24,197 nt of DNA from assembly GCA_029747585.1 (NCBI GenBank), contig JAPEVF010000685.1, forward strand, positions 1 to 24,197. The letters run 5' to 3'. The notes below the pieces were generated by a model. It saw nothing but the letters and a program-made list of their open reading frames with translations. It was not told the DNA's origin and searched no databases. Source of the DNA: Pleurotus djamor (lineage: Eukaryota; Basidiomycota; Agaricomycetes; Agaricales; Pleurotaceae). The position numbers were made by a program, and so were the translations under genes. Below, piece by piece: positions 10,819 through 22,321 of the stretch (positions within the stretch are counted from its first letter, which is position 1; the number at the start of each line of letters is the position of its first letter).

Positions 10819-13136
10819 TTAGAACATGTTGGCGAGTTTACTCGCAGCTTCCCTTGCATCCAGGCGTGGTCGAGTAGGCTGCACTCGAACGGAGCTCGAC
10901 ATATACTTCGGCATGGCCTGTCCGAGCGGGTCTAGCTGACCTGATGGAGATGAATGAAGTCCGTTGGTGCCATTGGTCATCGAAGCAGAGTGGATCGTAG
11001 GCGAGGAAGTGGCTGGACGAATAAGAGGATCGAAGGCTGCACTGTTACCCAAGGGCCCAGGAACCACGGGTTGTCCTGAGGGAGCCGGTGTGGGAGCAAG
11101 GGGTGGCTTGACGAACATTGACTTTGTACCATCAACAAATCGTCCGCCTAGTGGCGGCTCATTCGAAGGCGTAGGTGCCTGTGCAGGACGCTGCGGGACA
11201 GGCGAAGAAGGGCCAGCACCGGGGGATTGGGTGGGGAGAGGTGACTGGGGAAGAGGTGATCGAGGGAAAGATGGCAAATACGGTGAGGGCATGAAGGATT
11301 GGCGGCTACCAGGAATGATTTGAGAAGAGGAAGAGGTGTTGAAGTGTTGATTGCTGGGGGTTGGGGAAGAGATGGCGGACGTTGACGCTGAAAGTGGGTC
11401 TGGTCGTGGCGAGGTGGGCTGAGATTGGGTAGCTTGCAAAGGAGGAGAAAGTGGACCCCTGTTGATATAATTCTGGGTAGTATGCGGAGGTGATGGAACG
11501 GGTGGGCCTCTGACGGGGGGATTGGGCATCGGTGCTGTAGACATGGGCGGCCGCGAGAAATCTTCTAGTGGTGGTACAACGATTGGCTTGGGTGTGACAA
11601 CTGGGGCGACATGTTTGTTAGCAGCATTGCTGACATCCACTCTCAGCGCCTCCAATTCTCGTAATAGCTGCCTCTCATACATGATGGACGATCTCGCATG
11701 CTCGATCAGAGCGCTCGTGATGTCATCATTAGCGTGCCGATTGTACGTCTGCAGAGCCTTATGCAAGTTCTGGGAGATACCTTCCGCACGCCTCGCCAAG
11801 ACTTGTTCATATTTATTGGCCTTGATTGATGAAGAGTTAGCAAACAACAGCGGGTGGAGGAGTGGAACTCACTTCTTCCATCTCTTCCAATGCATCATCC
11901 ACGCGGTCAGGTCGTATATTGGAGCTAGCCTTGAGACGTTCGATATGTCGACGTTTGGAAATTGTGGTCTTGACTGCAGCTTGATACTCTTCTAGTACTC
12001 CAGTCCGTTGCTGAAGAGTCTCCTTGGCAGATCTTGCATTCATTCCTTGATAGCCCAATGAGTCGCCTAGTATAACACACTCGCTTATAGCCTGTGCTTG
12101 GTCAAGATCGGCTAGGCTATGCCAGGTTCTGCCCAGTTTGCGAAGGGCGTTCCCGAGTGGCGGATGGGCTTCGGTGGTAGCTCCGCTTACAAGTTTGTTA
12201 CCCATCTCGGCATGAACAACGGACAGCGCTAAAGTGATGATGGATCGGCAACGGTGTATCAGAACATCTGACATAACCGTAGAACTTACATTTCCGTGCA
12301 AGGGCCAACTTATCTACGGCTTTTGCGGTTTCGAAGAATTGGCCTTCGAGTTTCGTCAATTCGAAGCGGGCTCGCTGTAATTCTTCATCTTCATCCGGCA
12401 CGTTGCGCCTGATAAGGGTAAACCCAGACGACGTTTTCCTCCGGGGTCGAGGATTAGGTTGGTACCCGAAGTCGCTTTCAATAAACGAACGTAGGTCTTC
12501 GTCATGCAGCAGGATAGGATCTTCGCAGACTCGTGTCATCCATCGTTGCAACATAATCTTGACCAGTCTGTCATCTTCTTCGTCTGTTGGCGCGGAGGTT
12601 TGGGCAAGAGGAAGGGCTGGAATGATAGTCTGCGGATTGCTATGGACGATGGATTCGTAAAATTGCTGAAATTCAGTGTAGGACCGCGACACGTTCCGAT
12701 ATGTAGTTCCCGTAAAGTTGCTTAGGTTGGTCTTTACATGGTACGTCATCAGGAAAAAGTGCGAAGAGTTCGAAGTAGGATATAATGGACTCACTTGCGC
12801 GTCCATCTTAATGAGAACGTCCCTTCTGTTCCTGTCTATCCCAGTAATCCGGACTCGCAAGTAAGGTGCACGTTTCTCGAACGTCTTTCCATCCGACGCC
12901 AGAGTCTCCCTCGGAGATATAAGACCTGCTTCTGGCTGTCCATAGATCTGGGGCTCTTTGCCATACAGACCAGGCGTAGGACCCTTGTCTGGTGTTGGAG
13001 GTACAGATGAATCTGCACGGCGGAGAGTGGGAATAGGCGAGTCTGGGGAATGAGGAGTTGTAGGCCATGGAGGCGTATCTTCGACAAAATCTTCGCCTCC
13101 GAACGCGGCTGCAGTTGAGTTCAACGGGTCGAACAT
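10819..13136 (-). CDS. VPS17: VPS17, PX-BAR sorting nexin of the retromer complex
   Basis: Vps17 pairs with Vps5 to form the membrane-bending sorting-nexin dimer of fungal retromer, which returns receptors from endosomes to the Golgi. Exons read 13136-12795, 12731-12290, 12228-11873 and 11820-10819, giving 713 residues, with introns of 52-63 nt. Residues 1-90 are a Pro/Ser-rich disordered lead. The PX domain spans about 91-215 (PYLRVRITGIDRNRRD, SRSYTEFQQFYE, IPALPLA, SFIESDFGY). A BAR-type helical region covers about 235-465 (DEELQRARFELTKLEGQFF, TWHSLADLDQAQ, ALEEMEE, NKYEQVLARR). The remaining roughly 250 residues are a Pro/Ser-rich tail ending LDAREAASKLANMF. Vps17 is preferred over Vps5 because of the TDEEDDRL and SDFGYQP signatures. 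It is convergent with the M24 ruin and divergent from HMGR; its last exon has a decayed partial copy at 4499-4704. Confidence 0.88.
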
Positions 13137-13894
13137 GGCAGGCTGGAGTTCACAAATGTTAGTTTGCTGTGACCACCATCGACGCTACTGACTGTGGGAA
13201 CTGTGCTCTTATCGTGGGAGCGACTTTCAGATTGACCCTCCACTTTTGAGTTTTGAGCGGTCTGGTCGCTCGATACCGCCAATATTTCGTGATAAAAAAT
13301 CAATCTAGAATCTCCAGCGAGTATTCAAGCTTCCAATTATCTGGGTCGGCGACATGAGGTGGGTGCACACTTTACGCATCCGCATTCAGAAACGACACAA
13401 CCAGTCCTTCTAGATGACTATCATTTGCCTAAACAGCTTCTGAATGGCAGCTTCAGACACGCCCCCAAGTAAACCTTGTTTACTGAAGTCAAAGCCTACA
13501 CGTGAATCCCGTCCTCTACTGCGTTGGTGAGGTCAGCTTGACCAACAGGTAGGCCTCGCACAGATGCCCGAGATAAACATCTAAAGTCGCCAAAATTTGC
13601 GATCACATAGTTCGCTTCATTTCCTACATGGGGGAACGCTCTTCCGCCCATCTTGTCGTCTGAGACACCGACCAAAAGGACAAAAGCCAGGCAAGATGAA
13701 ATACCGCGACATACGATAATAATGATACCCATCGCGTGGGAGCTTTTATCCAGATCGGAAATTACCTTATCTCAGGCCATTTACCTCCTCTGAGACGGCA
13801 GTACAAAAGTCGTTCGACTATGGTCTCATTCGCCCCATTCCTATCCCCCTCCCGCTCCCTCAGTCGCTCGCAAGGTGCGACGTGAATATCCGTC
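13137..13894. promoter_or_regulatory. Divergent intergenic region between VPS17 and HMGR
   Basis: This 758-bp spacer must hold both promoters. Visible elements are a CCAAT box (13333-13337), a perfect inverted repeat AGTAAAC-CTT-GTTTACT (13468-13484), a palindromic E-box CACGTG (13499-13504) and a pyrimidine-rich leader (about 13822-13870) just before the HMGR ATG. The right arm of the repeat reads AGTAAACAA on the minus strand, a forkhead-type core. A minus-strand 78-codon frame at 13732-13496 starts with a hydrophobic stretch, but nothing else supports it as a gene. Confidence 0.45.
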
Positions 13895-16800
13895 ATGTTT
13901 CGCTCAATTTTTCGGCCATTCGCCATCTATGCCGCCTACTCACCCATTGAAACCATCGTATTCTTCTCCATCGTCGGGACACTTGCCTACTTTCACGTCC
14001 TCTCTGCGATAAAGAGCTCCGACTTTCTAACAGCATCACCTTCCAATTATCTCTCCTTTCCCTACTCACCATCGGATGAATTAGCATCCACTGCCCATGC
14101 CACCGAATCACGCGAAGTTCTCCCTGCTCACGCTTTGTTCGAGGACAAGAAATGGGTCTCGGTTGGGGAGGATGACTGGTCTGGCTATGATGTTGAGTCA
14201 GACATAGATGGCCAATCCGTCAAGCGTGCCGAACTCCAACCGATCGACTTTGTGCTGGAGGTTTGTAACTTCTCATCATTATATTTTTGGCCTTCACCGT
14301 CCGATGAACCCGCCTCGACACATATCGGGCTCGGTCTTTCTACTTCGCCGTGTCAACCTTATATGCATGAACCATTCACTAATTCTACTTTTCTAGAAAT
14401 CAGCCAGAGCTGGGATCACTCTCTTCACCCCGCCTCTGACTGCTTCGTTTACCAACATCTCCGCCTACTTGACCCGAACGCTTACCACAAGCGACGGTCA
14501 GTCATACGCAACGCTATGTCATCCTTCTCACGTCGATACGACCGTTACTGGGCAATCTCAGTGCTTTGCGACTCCGTATCAACTCGCTGCTTCAGGACGT
14601 TCCCTGAGCCACGCTCTCGCTTTCGCGCCAGGTGGGCGAGATAAATTTGTCAACGCCCTATCCTTGTCGCCGGAATTATCACTTGGCATCTCCGCTGATG
14701 ATGCTGGAACCAAGTATACGCTCGTCGGCGCCCAAGCGCCCTCGGCAAAGTCTAGCGATCAGTCGGGTACCCATTCCCTTCCCTGGTTGGCCTATGCTAT
14801 GCGAGTCTTAGCCCTTCGCTTCTATCACCTCGCAAGCAAAGCCGACACCCTCGACATTCTTTTGGTCCTCACCGGTTATATCTTGATGAACGTGACCTTC
14901 CTCCTGTTAGTCAGACGATCAAGAGCACTTGGGAGCTCCTTCAGTCTGCCTGCGAGTATCCTGAGCAGCTCGGTACTTGCCATCCTTCTCAGTTTGCCCA
15001 TCGCAATGGCTGCTGGAATCAAAATGGATTTTATCGCACTTGTGGAAGCAGCGCCATTCCTCATCTGCACAGTCGGTTTTGACAAACCAATACGCTACGC
15101 CAAGGCCGTCCTAGAGCATCCTGAGGCACTTCGTCCAACTGTTGCCGACACCTCCAAGTCGTCACCTCAGTTCAAGCCATCATCTCGAATCATCCTTGAA
15201 GCTCTCTCAGAAGTATATGGTTCCATCAACAGAGACTATGTTCTTGAGATCATCGTTTTGGCTGCAGGTGCTGCTAGCAGGGTCAGTTCATCGTTGCGGT
15301 TCTCTGCGTCATTCTAACCATCGATTTAGGTTGCCGGCTTGAAAGATATATGTGCCTTGGCTTCCGTCGTGCTTGCCATGGATTCTTTCATCATGTGCAC
15401 CTTCTTCACCGCTCTTTTGGCTATTATAGTCGAGGTATGTGATCCATTACCATTTTCTACCGTCTTCAGGATATTGACACTTTCTTCCTTCTCAGGTGCG
15501 CCGAATTAAGCTCGCGACGCTCACTACCCGCCCCCGTAATGCCTCTATCTCACAAACAACATCTCCATCTCCATTTTCTCGCTCCACATCATTCGTCGGT
15601 AACTCCTTTGTACCCGTCACCACCCCGCCCGCATCATCATCATCGCCTTCCATCCTCCGTCAAACCCCTTCGTCAATTTTCGATTCCAATGGACCCTATG
15701 TTACGGTCACACGCGCCATAGTGAGCAAGCTGCTTGGCACGAAGGCATCATACAATGGCTCTGGAAAGAACGATACTCATGACCAACTTGCTCAGAAGCT
15801 GGAGAACCCTCCATCTCGCGTCAAGCTCATGCTCATTGCTAGCTTCCTGGCGCTCCATATTCTCAATGTAGTCTCCCCACTCACGACCCCAACGCCATAC
15901 GATGTTGCGACAACTCACATCCCTTCATCGGAATTCGCTCGCCGCGTCAATATCAACTCCCCGTCTATTCGCGCTGTCTTGGATGATCTCGCTCAGGCAG
16001 AGACGACCCCCATTTTAGTCAAAGTCCACCCTCCCCTCCTCTTTGAGGTCAGCCCTCCACACACCACCCAATCTGAGCAGTTGTCTCGCCTTGACGACTT
16101 CATGAGCGGTTGGACGCGTTTGGTTGGCGATCCTATCCTTAGTAAATGGATCGTCGCAGTCTTGGCCATCAGCATATTTTTGAACGGCTTTTTGCTCAAA
16201 GGCATCGCCCACGGTCTTTCTGGGTCCGGCGGCGTGCGCTTCAATTCTGACGAAAAGGTTAAGGAGACTTCAGTTCCTGCGCCCCCTGCGAAACATGCGT
16301 TCAAGGACATCGAGCGCAGGGTCGTCTTGCAGAAGAAATTGGCCTCGCCATCCCCAGCTCTTCCTCAGATGCAAGGTACCCGCCGGACTCGCCGACCGAC
16401 CATTAGTCGCCCCGACTCGTCCTCATCGTCAGATAGCGATGACAACACCTTGCAAATCAAACTCAAGACCAAGGTTGTGAACGACACCGAACCCCTCCTC
16501 GATGCTGACGGCAATGAGTTGGAGCAAGTTGTTGTTCGTTCCCTTTCGGAGTGTATCGAAATCTTTGAGAACGGTCCTAAGCCTGTCAACATCGCGCTGA
16601 GCCAACTTAATGACGAGGAAATCATCATGCTCTGCCAAAATGGAAAGATCGCCACCTATGCTTTGGAAAAAGTTCTCGGCCCTACCGAGCTGGAACGCGC
16701 TGTCAGGGTTCGACGCGCACTCATCTGTAAGCATATCTCCTTTGACTATATGTACGTTTTGAAGCCAATTGTCCTCCCCGTAGCCCGTGCCTCGGCAACC

Positions 16801-18148
16801 AAAACTCTGGAGCACTCGGACATCCCGTTGTCGAATTATGACTACTCGCGAGTCTTGGGAGCTTGCTGCGAGAATGTCGTCGGCTACATCCCTATACCGT
16901 TTGGTATCGCGGGTCCTCTTAGGATTGATGGTCGCCTTGTTCCTATTCCCATGGCTACTGCAGAGGGTACACTTGTCGCGTCCACTTCTCGTGGCTGCAA
17001 GGCACTCAATGCTGGTGGAGGCGTTACGACCGTGATCACCCAGGACAACATGACTCGTGGACCGGCCATCGATTTCCCCTCCATCACCGAGGCCGCACGC
17101 GCTAAGGCATGGATCGCTTCAGAGTCCGGTTACGGTACCATCAAGACCGCGTTCGAAAGCACTTCACGTTTCGCTAAGCTGAAGAGCTTGAAGACTGCCA
17201 TGGCTGGAAGAACTCTGTTCGTCAGATTCGCCACCGCTACTGGGGACGCTATGGGAATGAATATGATATCCAAGGGCACCGAAAAGGCTCTTGAGGTTAT
17301 GCAAGCCGAGTTCCCCGACATGGTCGTCCTTGCTCTCAGCGGAAATTACTGCACTGACAAGAAACCCGCTGCCATCAACTGGATCGAGGGTCGTGGCAAG
17401 AGTGTTATCGCGGAAGCCGTGATCCCGGGGAAAGTTGTCAAGAGTGTCTTGAAGACGACTGTCGAATCCCTTTGCAATGTCAACGTCAAAAAGAACTTGA
17501 TCGGAAGCGCTATGGCTGGCAGCGTCGGTGGTTTCAACGCCCATGCTGCGAATATCTTGACCGCTATCTACCTCGCGACTGGTCAGGATCCGGCTCAAAA
17601 CGTCGAAAGTTCTAACTGCATGACTCTCATGGAACCGTAAGCATCATGCTTTCATCTTTGATACGTCCCAAGTTTACACATCTTTTCCCAGAACTAACAA
17701 CGGCGAAGACCTACTGGTCACTGTATCAATGCCTTCCATTGAAGTCGGAACAGTCGGTGGTGGCACCGTTCTTGGTCCGCAGGGTGCCGTCCTTGAGATG
17801 CTTGGGATCAAGGGCGCCCATGCCAGAAATCCAGGCCAAAATGCGCAGGGTCTTGCTCGTATCGTTGCCGCTTCCGTTATGGCTGGCGAACTTTCCTTGA
17901 TCAGCGCACTTGCTGCCGGTCATCTTGTCCGAGCTCACCTCGTACACAATCGCAGTCAAGCGAACACCCCTTCTCCTTCTCAACCTGTCACTCCCGCTGT
18001 CTCAAAGCCGCCTTCCCCAGTCGCCGCCCTTATCAACTTGCCCGCTGTAGAAAAGGTCGCTGCCTCTCCCTCTTCGTGTACAAGTACGGATTCATTACCA
18101 CCATACTCACCGGGACCCAATCCACTGATAGTTGAGAAGAAGGATTAA
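13895..18148 (+). CDS. HMG1: HMG-CoA reductase
   Basis: The enzyme reduces HMG-CoA to mevalonate with two NADPH, the rate-limiting step of sterol and isoprenoid synthesis, in the ER membrane. Exons 13895-14260, 14397-15281, 15330-15434, 15496-17636 and 17692-18148 give 1317 residues. The N-terminal half holds membrane segments, including a sterol-sensing region at about 265-455 ([65 protein letters not shown]). A Ser-rich linker leads to the catalytic domain. The catalytic residues expected of class I reductases are E911 (CCENVVGY), K1074 ([10 protein letters not shown]), D1150 (GQDPAQNV) and H1248 ([12 protein letters not shown]). S1254 in HNRS sits where AMPK/Snf1-type kinases phosphorylate animal reductase, so inhibition by phosphorylation is plausible. 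A Pro/Ser-rich tail of about 60 residues follows. The last splice (CC|GTAAGC at 17637) removes an apparent stop and restores [11 protein letters not shown]. Intron 1 (136 nt) is longer than all others. Confidence 0.96.
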
Positions 18149-18560
18149 CTTGATCTTACTGTCCCGCCGTACCGCAATTCAATGTTACCATAATCATGAC
18201 TTTCTGTATACTTATCATTCCACTTTCATCGTCATATAGAATTGTGTCCCAATTTCATGCAAATACCGTAGAGTCACAAGCGTTCAATCAAACAACCATC
18301 AACATGTTCTGTTCTGTTTGAGTTGTGATACTTGATGCATTTCTGATGGATGGGCCTCCCCCAGGTCCCTTTTAAACGCCGGCGAAGAACCTACGTAGAA
18401 GACTGGGCAGGTGGCGTCACTTGCGGAGGACAGAAGCAGCAGCGAGAAGCAGCCAATTCTAGGAAGTAGATGAAATTACCTAAGCCAACGCCTTCTCTCC
18501 GTGGCCCTCACTCCCACGGACACCTTTTCCTTGACGACTGCAAGCCCGTGAACTATAGGC
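18149..18560. other. Spacer: HMGR 3' UTR and F-box gene promoter
   Basis: No coding potential is supported. The left part is AT-richer and probably contains the HMGR 3' UTR and poly(A) site, though no clean AATAAA was seen. The right part, with GGGCCTCCCCCAGG (about 18353-18366) and a TTTTAAA stretch, precedes the F-box start codon and may act as its promoter. Confidence 0.35.
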
Positions 18561-19866
18561 ATGTCCCTCAAAGCTCTATCGCTGCCCGAAGACATCTTGA
18601 GGGTTATCATCGAGTCATCCGATAAATTTACACTTCTTAACCTTCTCCTCGTCTCGAAGCAAATCCACGCTTTCGCCGAACCCATCTTCTACAGGGACGT
18701 GTATCTGGACGTATCTGGATTCCCATCCAACATTTCTCTATTCCATACCCGTATGACTTCTGATTCTTTACCAAGCACCACTGTTGGAAACCAAGGATAC
18801 TCCCACCTAATACAATCCCGCCGTCAAAAATCCCTTTCCCTTTGCGTCAAATCCTTTTCTGTCGAGTTCGCTGCAGGTCACGATTGGGAGGACATCCAAC
18901 TACTTGATAGCCTCCTCCCAACGCTCCTGAACCTTGAATCTTTCTCTTTGCACTTCCACTACTATGATGCACAAATTGGGCGATTCAAGTTCCTTCAAGA
19001 CGCGCCGCTTGAGGCTTCGACATCATCCAACATGAACCTTAGGAAGTTCTCCTTCACATCAGAAAATCATGAGGGAACCATCGACATCACACCCTTTCTT
19101 TACTCTCATCCCAACTTGGAGTATATTCAACTCTACACGGATATGTTGTACGTAGATCCAGGGGATCATCAACTATCATTCCCGAACCTCAAAGCGTACG
19201 GAGGGTACCTTTCACCGCGAATACTGTCACAATCAGCTGCAGCTCTCACTTGCGCCCGCCTGCCGTTGGAAACAGAAGGAGTACCGGAGATGCCTATGTT
19301 ATCTACCTTGTCGATTGATTCACGCCAAGAATACACCTTTGCTCCGTTAAAGGTGACTTTATCTCGAGCTCGAAACGTAAAAAACCTCGAGATCTTCGAT
19401 GTAAGTATTGGAACCACCCAAAGTCAGAGACGACGTTTCTAAATCATTCTTGGCTCGTCAGTTCGACGCCCGTTGGGACTTCTGGGAGGGTTTAAATGAG
19501 GTCCTCGATGGTTCCAACATCAAACACATCCGCGTCGTGATTGACTCTGACTCTTACTGGAATACAACCAAAGTTCGAAACGTATTTGCTCGCCAAACAG
19601 ATGGACTACTGGCCTTCATTGAGCTGCAAAAGTCGGCAGAAGGGCGCTGGTATGAACCCAACTACGACCAATCTCCTATTTCCTCCCGACCAACAAGCAC
19701 ACGATGGTACAAAGGTCGGGAGGATGCCGTGGTAGTGGAGTGGGAGTGCAGAGAGGAAGAAGTTTGGCTATTGGACTGGGAGCGAGATGCTCACATTTGT
19801 CAGTGTTCCCAGTCGGATCGACGGGTCGCCTGTTTTGATTGGGGAAGAACCAAGGAAACGCGGTAG
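18561..19866 (+). CDS. F-box-like domain protein, substrate unknown
   Basis: Two exons (18561-19400 and 19462-19866, 61-nt intron with a perfect GTAAGT donor and TTTCTAAAT branch region) give 414 residues. Residues about 6-48 (LSLPEDILRVIIESSD, TLLNLLLVSKQIHAFAEPIFYRDVYL) match the F-box-like pattern common in basidiomycetes, which binds Skp1 in SCF ubiquitin ligases. The rest has weak leucine-rich character (LLPTLLNLESFSLHF, HPNLEYIQLY, FPNLKAYGGYLS, VKNLEIFD), as expected for a target-binding region. The C-terminal 100 residues are rich in Trp and charged residues. A 10-base tandem repeat (18701-18719) lies in the F-box and encodes YLDVSG. Agaricomycetes carry large families of such genes; no target can be assigned. 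Confidence 0.75.
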
Positions 19867-20430
19867 CGGTTGACGGCAGGAGGAGTTTCAGAGGGTTCTA
19901 TATTCGACCGTGAGCTAGATGCTTCACACGCTCAGCGGAGGGGTTGGAATCTCGCCTTCGGACATCGTTGTTTTCGGTGCTGAAGCAGAAGGTGGAACGT
20001 TGCAATGTTGATTCAAGCTTGAAGGGAAACCGAGCTTCGACGAATAATGACAGAAGGGTCGGCCCTACCACCTGGAACCGCTCGCCTAGCAACCGAGGAG
20101 GACCTATCAATCTACGTGCACAAGCGAGCAACACCAGCAGCACCATATTTTTATTGATGATGTCGAAGAATATACGTAGATGGTCCATGATCCAATTAGT
20201 CCGTAAATAATATGAAAAGGTGGTAGATGGGGGAGAACCGTTCTAAGGTGATCAACACAACGATAATGCATGATATACCGAAGACACGAAGAGGACGAAT
20301 GCGACAAATCGGGAGGGATGCAAAGCAAAGATGTGTCCAGGCGGAATTCAAGAGCTGCATGATAGTCGTTACAATGATATTTACTCATGAAAAGTGCAGA
20401 GCAATATGAAGAGGCGAAGAATCAAGTAGC
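19867..20430. other. Convergent spacer between F-box and GH17 genes
   Basis: These 564 bp hold the 3' ends of two convergent genes. Frames on both strands are short and show no domain. A GTAAATAATATG stretch near 20204 could serve F-box polyadenylation. No RNA gene or repeat could be supported. Confidence 0.35.
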
Positions 20431-22321
20431 TCATGGTGAGTCGCAAGTAGGGAGCTTGAGGTCCTTGAGCGTTCGGCTGTTTCGGAGATCATAATGTTAG
20501 TATTCGGCAGAGCGGTCATCGTCATTAGCAACTCACTCTTTGTTGAAGAGCCCCCAGTGTCCCTATCGACAGAAATCAGTTGGATTATAACTAAGTAAGG
20601 TAGACGAGACGTACTTCAACACCACCGAAGCGGAGATCTTTCCACTCTTCGTCGAAGAGCTGAGAAAAGTTCAGTTACTGGGTAATTGGGAGATTCAAGG
20701 AAACCTCACCTCGAAGTAGAAATAGGGGATTCCGGCTGTGTTCGCCCGACAGACGAAATCATCAAGGAAAATCTATTGAGTGATGTGTTCGTCAGTTGTC
20801 GTCGACGATCTCATGATTGCAATCCTACCTGAAGATTGGCTACCGAAGCATCCGAGGCGCCATTGTTAGCGTTTGAAACATCTGATGAGGCCTAATAACC
20901 GTATAAGTATATCAACGGAATATGATCACTGGTCAACGCACACTGGGCCATCCAGTCTCAGCGATGTACATCTTCGGTGAGTTGGCCAAAGCTGCAGCGG
21001 GAGCAACGTTGGTCTCCTCAAAGAAGTTAACCACCCAGTCAGTGGCGGCTGAAGCGGTAGTGTTGGCAAACCAGGCATGCACGTTCGACAACTACGTCAA
21101 GCCGATGAGCAAAACACATCATGTGGGAAAGAAACTGAAACACGCACGCCATAGTCGATGCTGCTCAGGACCTGAGTGTTGAAGAAACTTCCAGCGTCAG
21201 AGTTACCGACAGGAATGTTCTTCGGAAGATTCATGCTGGTGAGCATAGCCTTGGTGTCCTGAATGTAGCGAATAAGGAGAGCAGCCCCTGCAAACCAGCC
21301 GATGTAAGCCCGAATTCTGAACAACAACAGCGATATATGGCATACCTTGCGCACCAACGGCGCCATTAGGATCAGTTCCGCCATTATTGGTACCAAGGTA
21401 ACTGATAGAGCTCGTCAGCATCAGGTGATCAATCATCTGCTCTAATACGCACTTTAACATGAACTCATTACCGACGGTGACACCAGCAATGTGATCCGTG
21501 CCATAGGTCTCGATTGCGTTCCGGATAATATCTCGCTGGCGGATATACACCTCGTCGTCACCAGGTAGCGGATAATTTCCGACATAAACCTGCATGTCGA
21601 CTTTCGTCTGCTTAATCGCTTCGAGCTGGATGCGAAAGATGCGATGAGATGCGATGAGATCAGCTTAGAGTGATCACATACCACAAGCGCAGTTTGATTG
21701 CAATCTGCGCCATAAAGACGAACCCGAGAGGTCAACTGAGACAGAACCTAAGAATAGCAGCATTTCCATCAGGATCTGGACATGAGGAGACAGTTAAAAT
21801 TGAGCCCACTTGAATATCTTTGATTACGGCCTCTACAGCAATGCAAGCGGGTTAGCCTGACCGTTCCGTATGCGGTGGAATAGCCAATAGCCGTACGCAC
21901 CAAGCGAGTTACCGCACTCTGGGAGCAGCGAGCCCTCTGGCGTATACGCCATTCCATAGAATGCCTTGTGAAGTTTTGGATCTTTGACGAAAGTACTTGG
22001 GTCATTTGGATCCGTTTGCGTGGGTCCATTAGAACCGGACGAAGGTGAAGACGAGGATGACGAAGAAGAAGAGTTTCGCTGCGAGACAGCCACGCCGACT
22101 CCAACAGCAATACCAATGATACCGACGAGAGCGATGATTGAACCGATGACCTAGAGAAATCGTTTCCTGCATGAGCGCCAGTCCGCAGACCACATAAAGT
22201 ACAAGGAACGCACAATCCACTTGGAGCGGCGTTTCTGTGCAGCACTCTTCTCCATGGCGTGTGCGAGACCGGTGCTACTTCCGTTAACGTATTGATAGTT
22301 TGTGTTATTTGTGTAAGACAT
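20431..22321 (-). CDS. GH17 glucan endo-1,3-beta-glucosidase, type II membrane-anchored (BtgC-like)
   Basis: The enzyme hydrolyses or remodels beta-1,3-glucan at the cell surface or wall. Thirteen exons read on the minus strand: 22321-22214, 22150-21901, 21832-21810, 21747-21682, 21625-21453, 21401-21346, 21287-21148, 21091-20942, 20891-20829, 20772-20710, 20659-20615, 20562-20537 and 20476-20431, giving 402 residues. All twelve introns (50-68 nt) are supported by frame and by family blocks. Residues 1-35 are a basic cytoplasmic lead and 36-57 one transmembrane helix (VIGSIIALVGIIGIAVGVGV). A tract of nine serines and a Ser/Pro linker follow. The GH17 barrel starts at KAFYGMAYTPEG and has the acid/base E203 (GVTVGNE) and the nucleophile E317 (YIAETGWPS). 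Exons 3 and 12 are only 23 and 26 nt. The layout matches the Aspergillus btgC type, which lacks a cleaved signal peptide. Start: the in-frame ATG at 22321. Confidence 0.93.
21639..21660. repeat. Short tandem repeat in a GH17 intron
   Basis: Two adjacent identical copies of GCGATGAGAT (21641-21660) with a partial third unit to the left lie in the fourth intron of the GH17 gene, close to the acceptor. It looks like simple slippage and leaves the splice sites intact. Confidence 0.7.

Noticed and set aside
13496..13732. Minus-strand 78-codon frame with a hydrophobic, signal-peptide-like start
   Set aside because: No family pattern, and it lies across promoter elements in the VPS17-HMGR spacer; such frames are expected by chance.
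13330..14052. Identical 13-mer CTTCCAATTATCT at 13330 and 14040
   Set aside because: Several exact 13-mer repeats are expected by chance in 24 kb.
14261..14644. Continuation of the HMGR exon 1 frame through intron 1
   Set aside because: The intron length (136) is not a multiple of three; the read-through frame leaves the conserved HMGR sequence and ends, whereas splicing to 14397 restores it.
19920..19965. Sequence resembling a tRNA T-arm (GGGGTTGGAATCTC)
   Set aside because: The stem does not pair properly and no acceptor, D or anticodon arms could be found around it.
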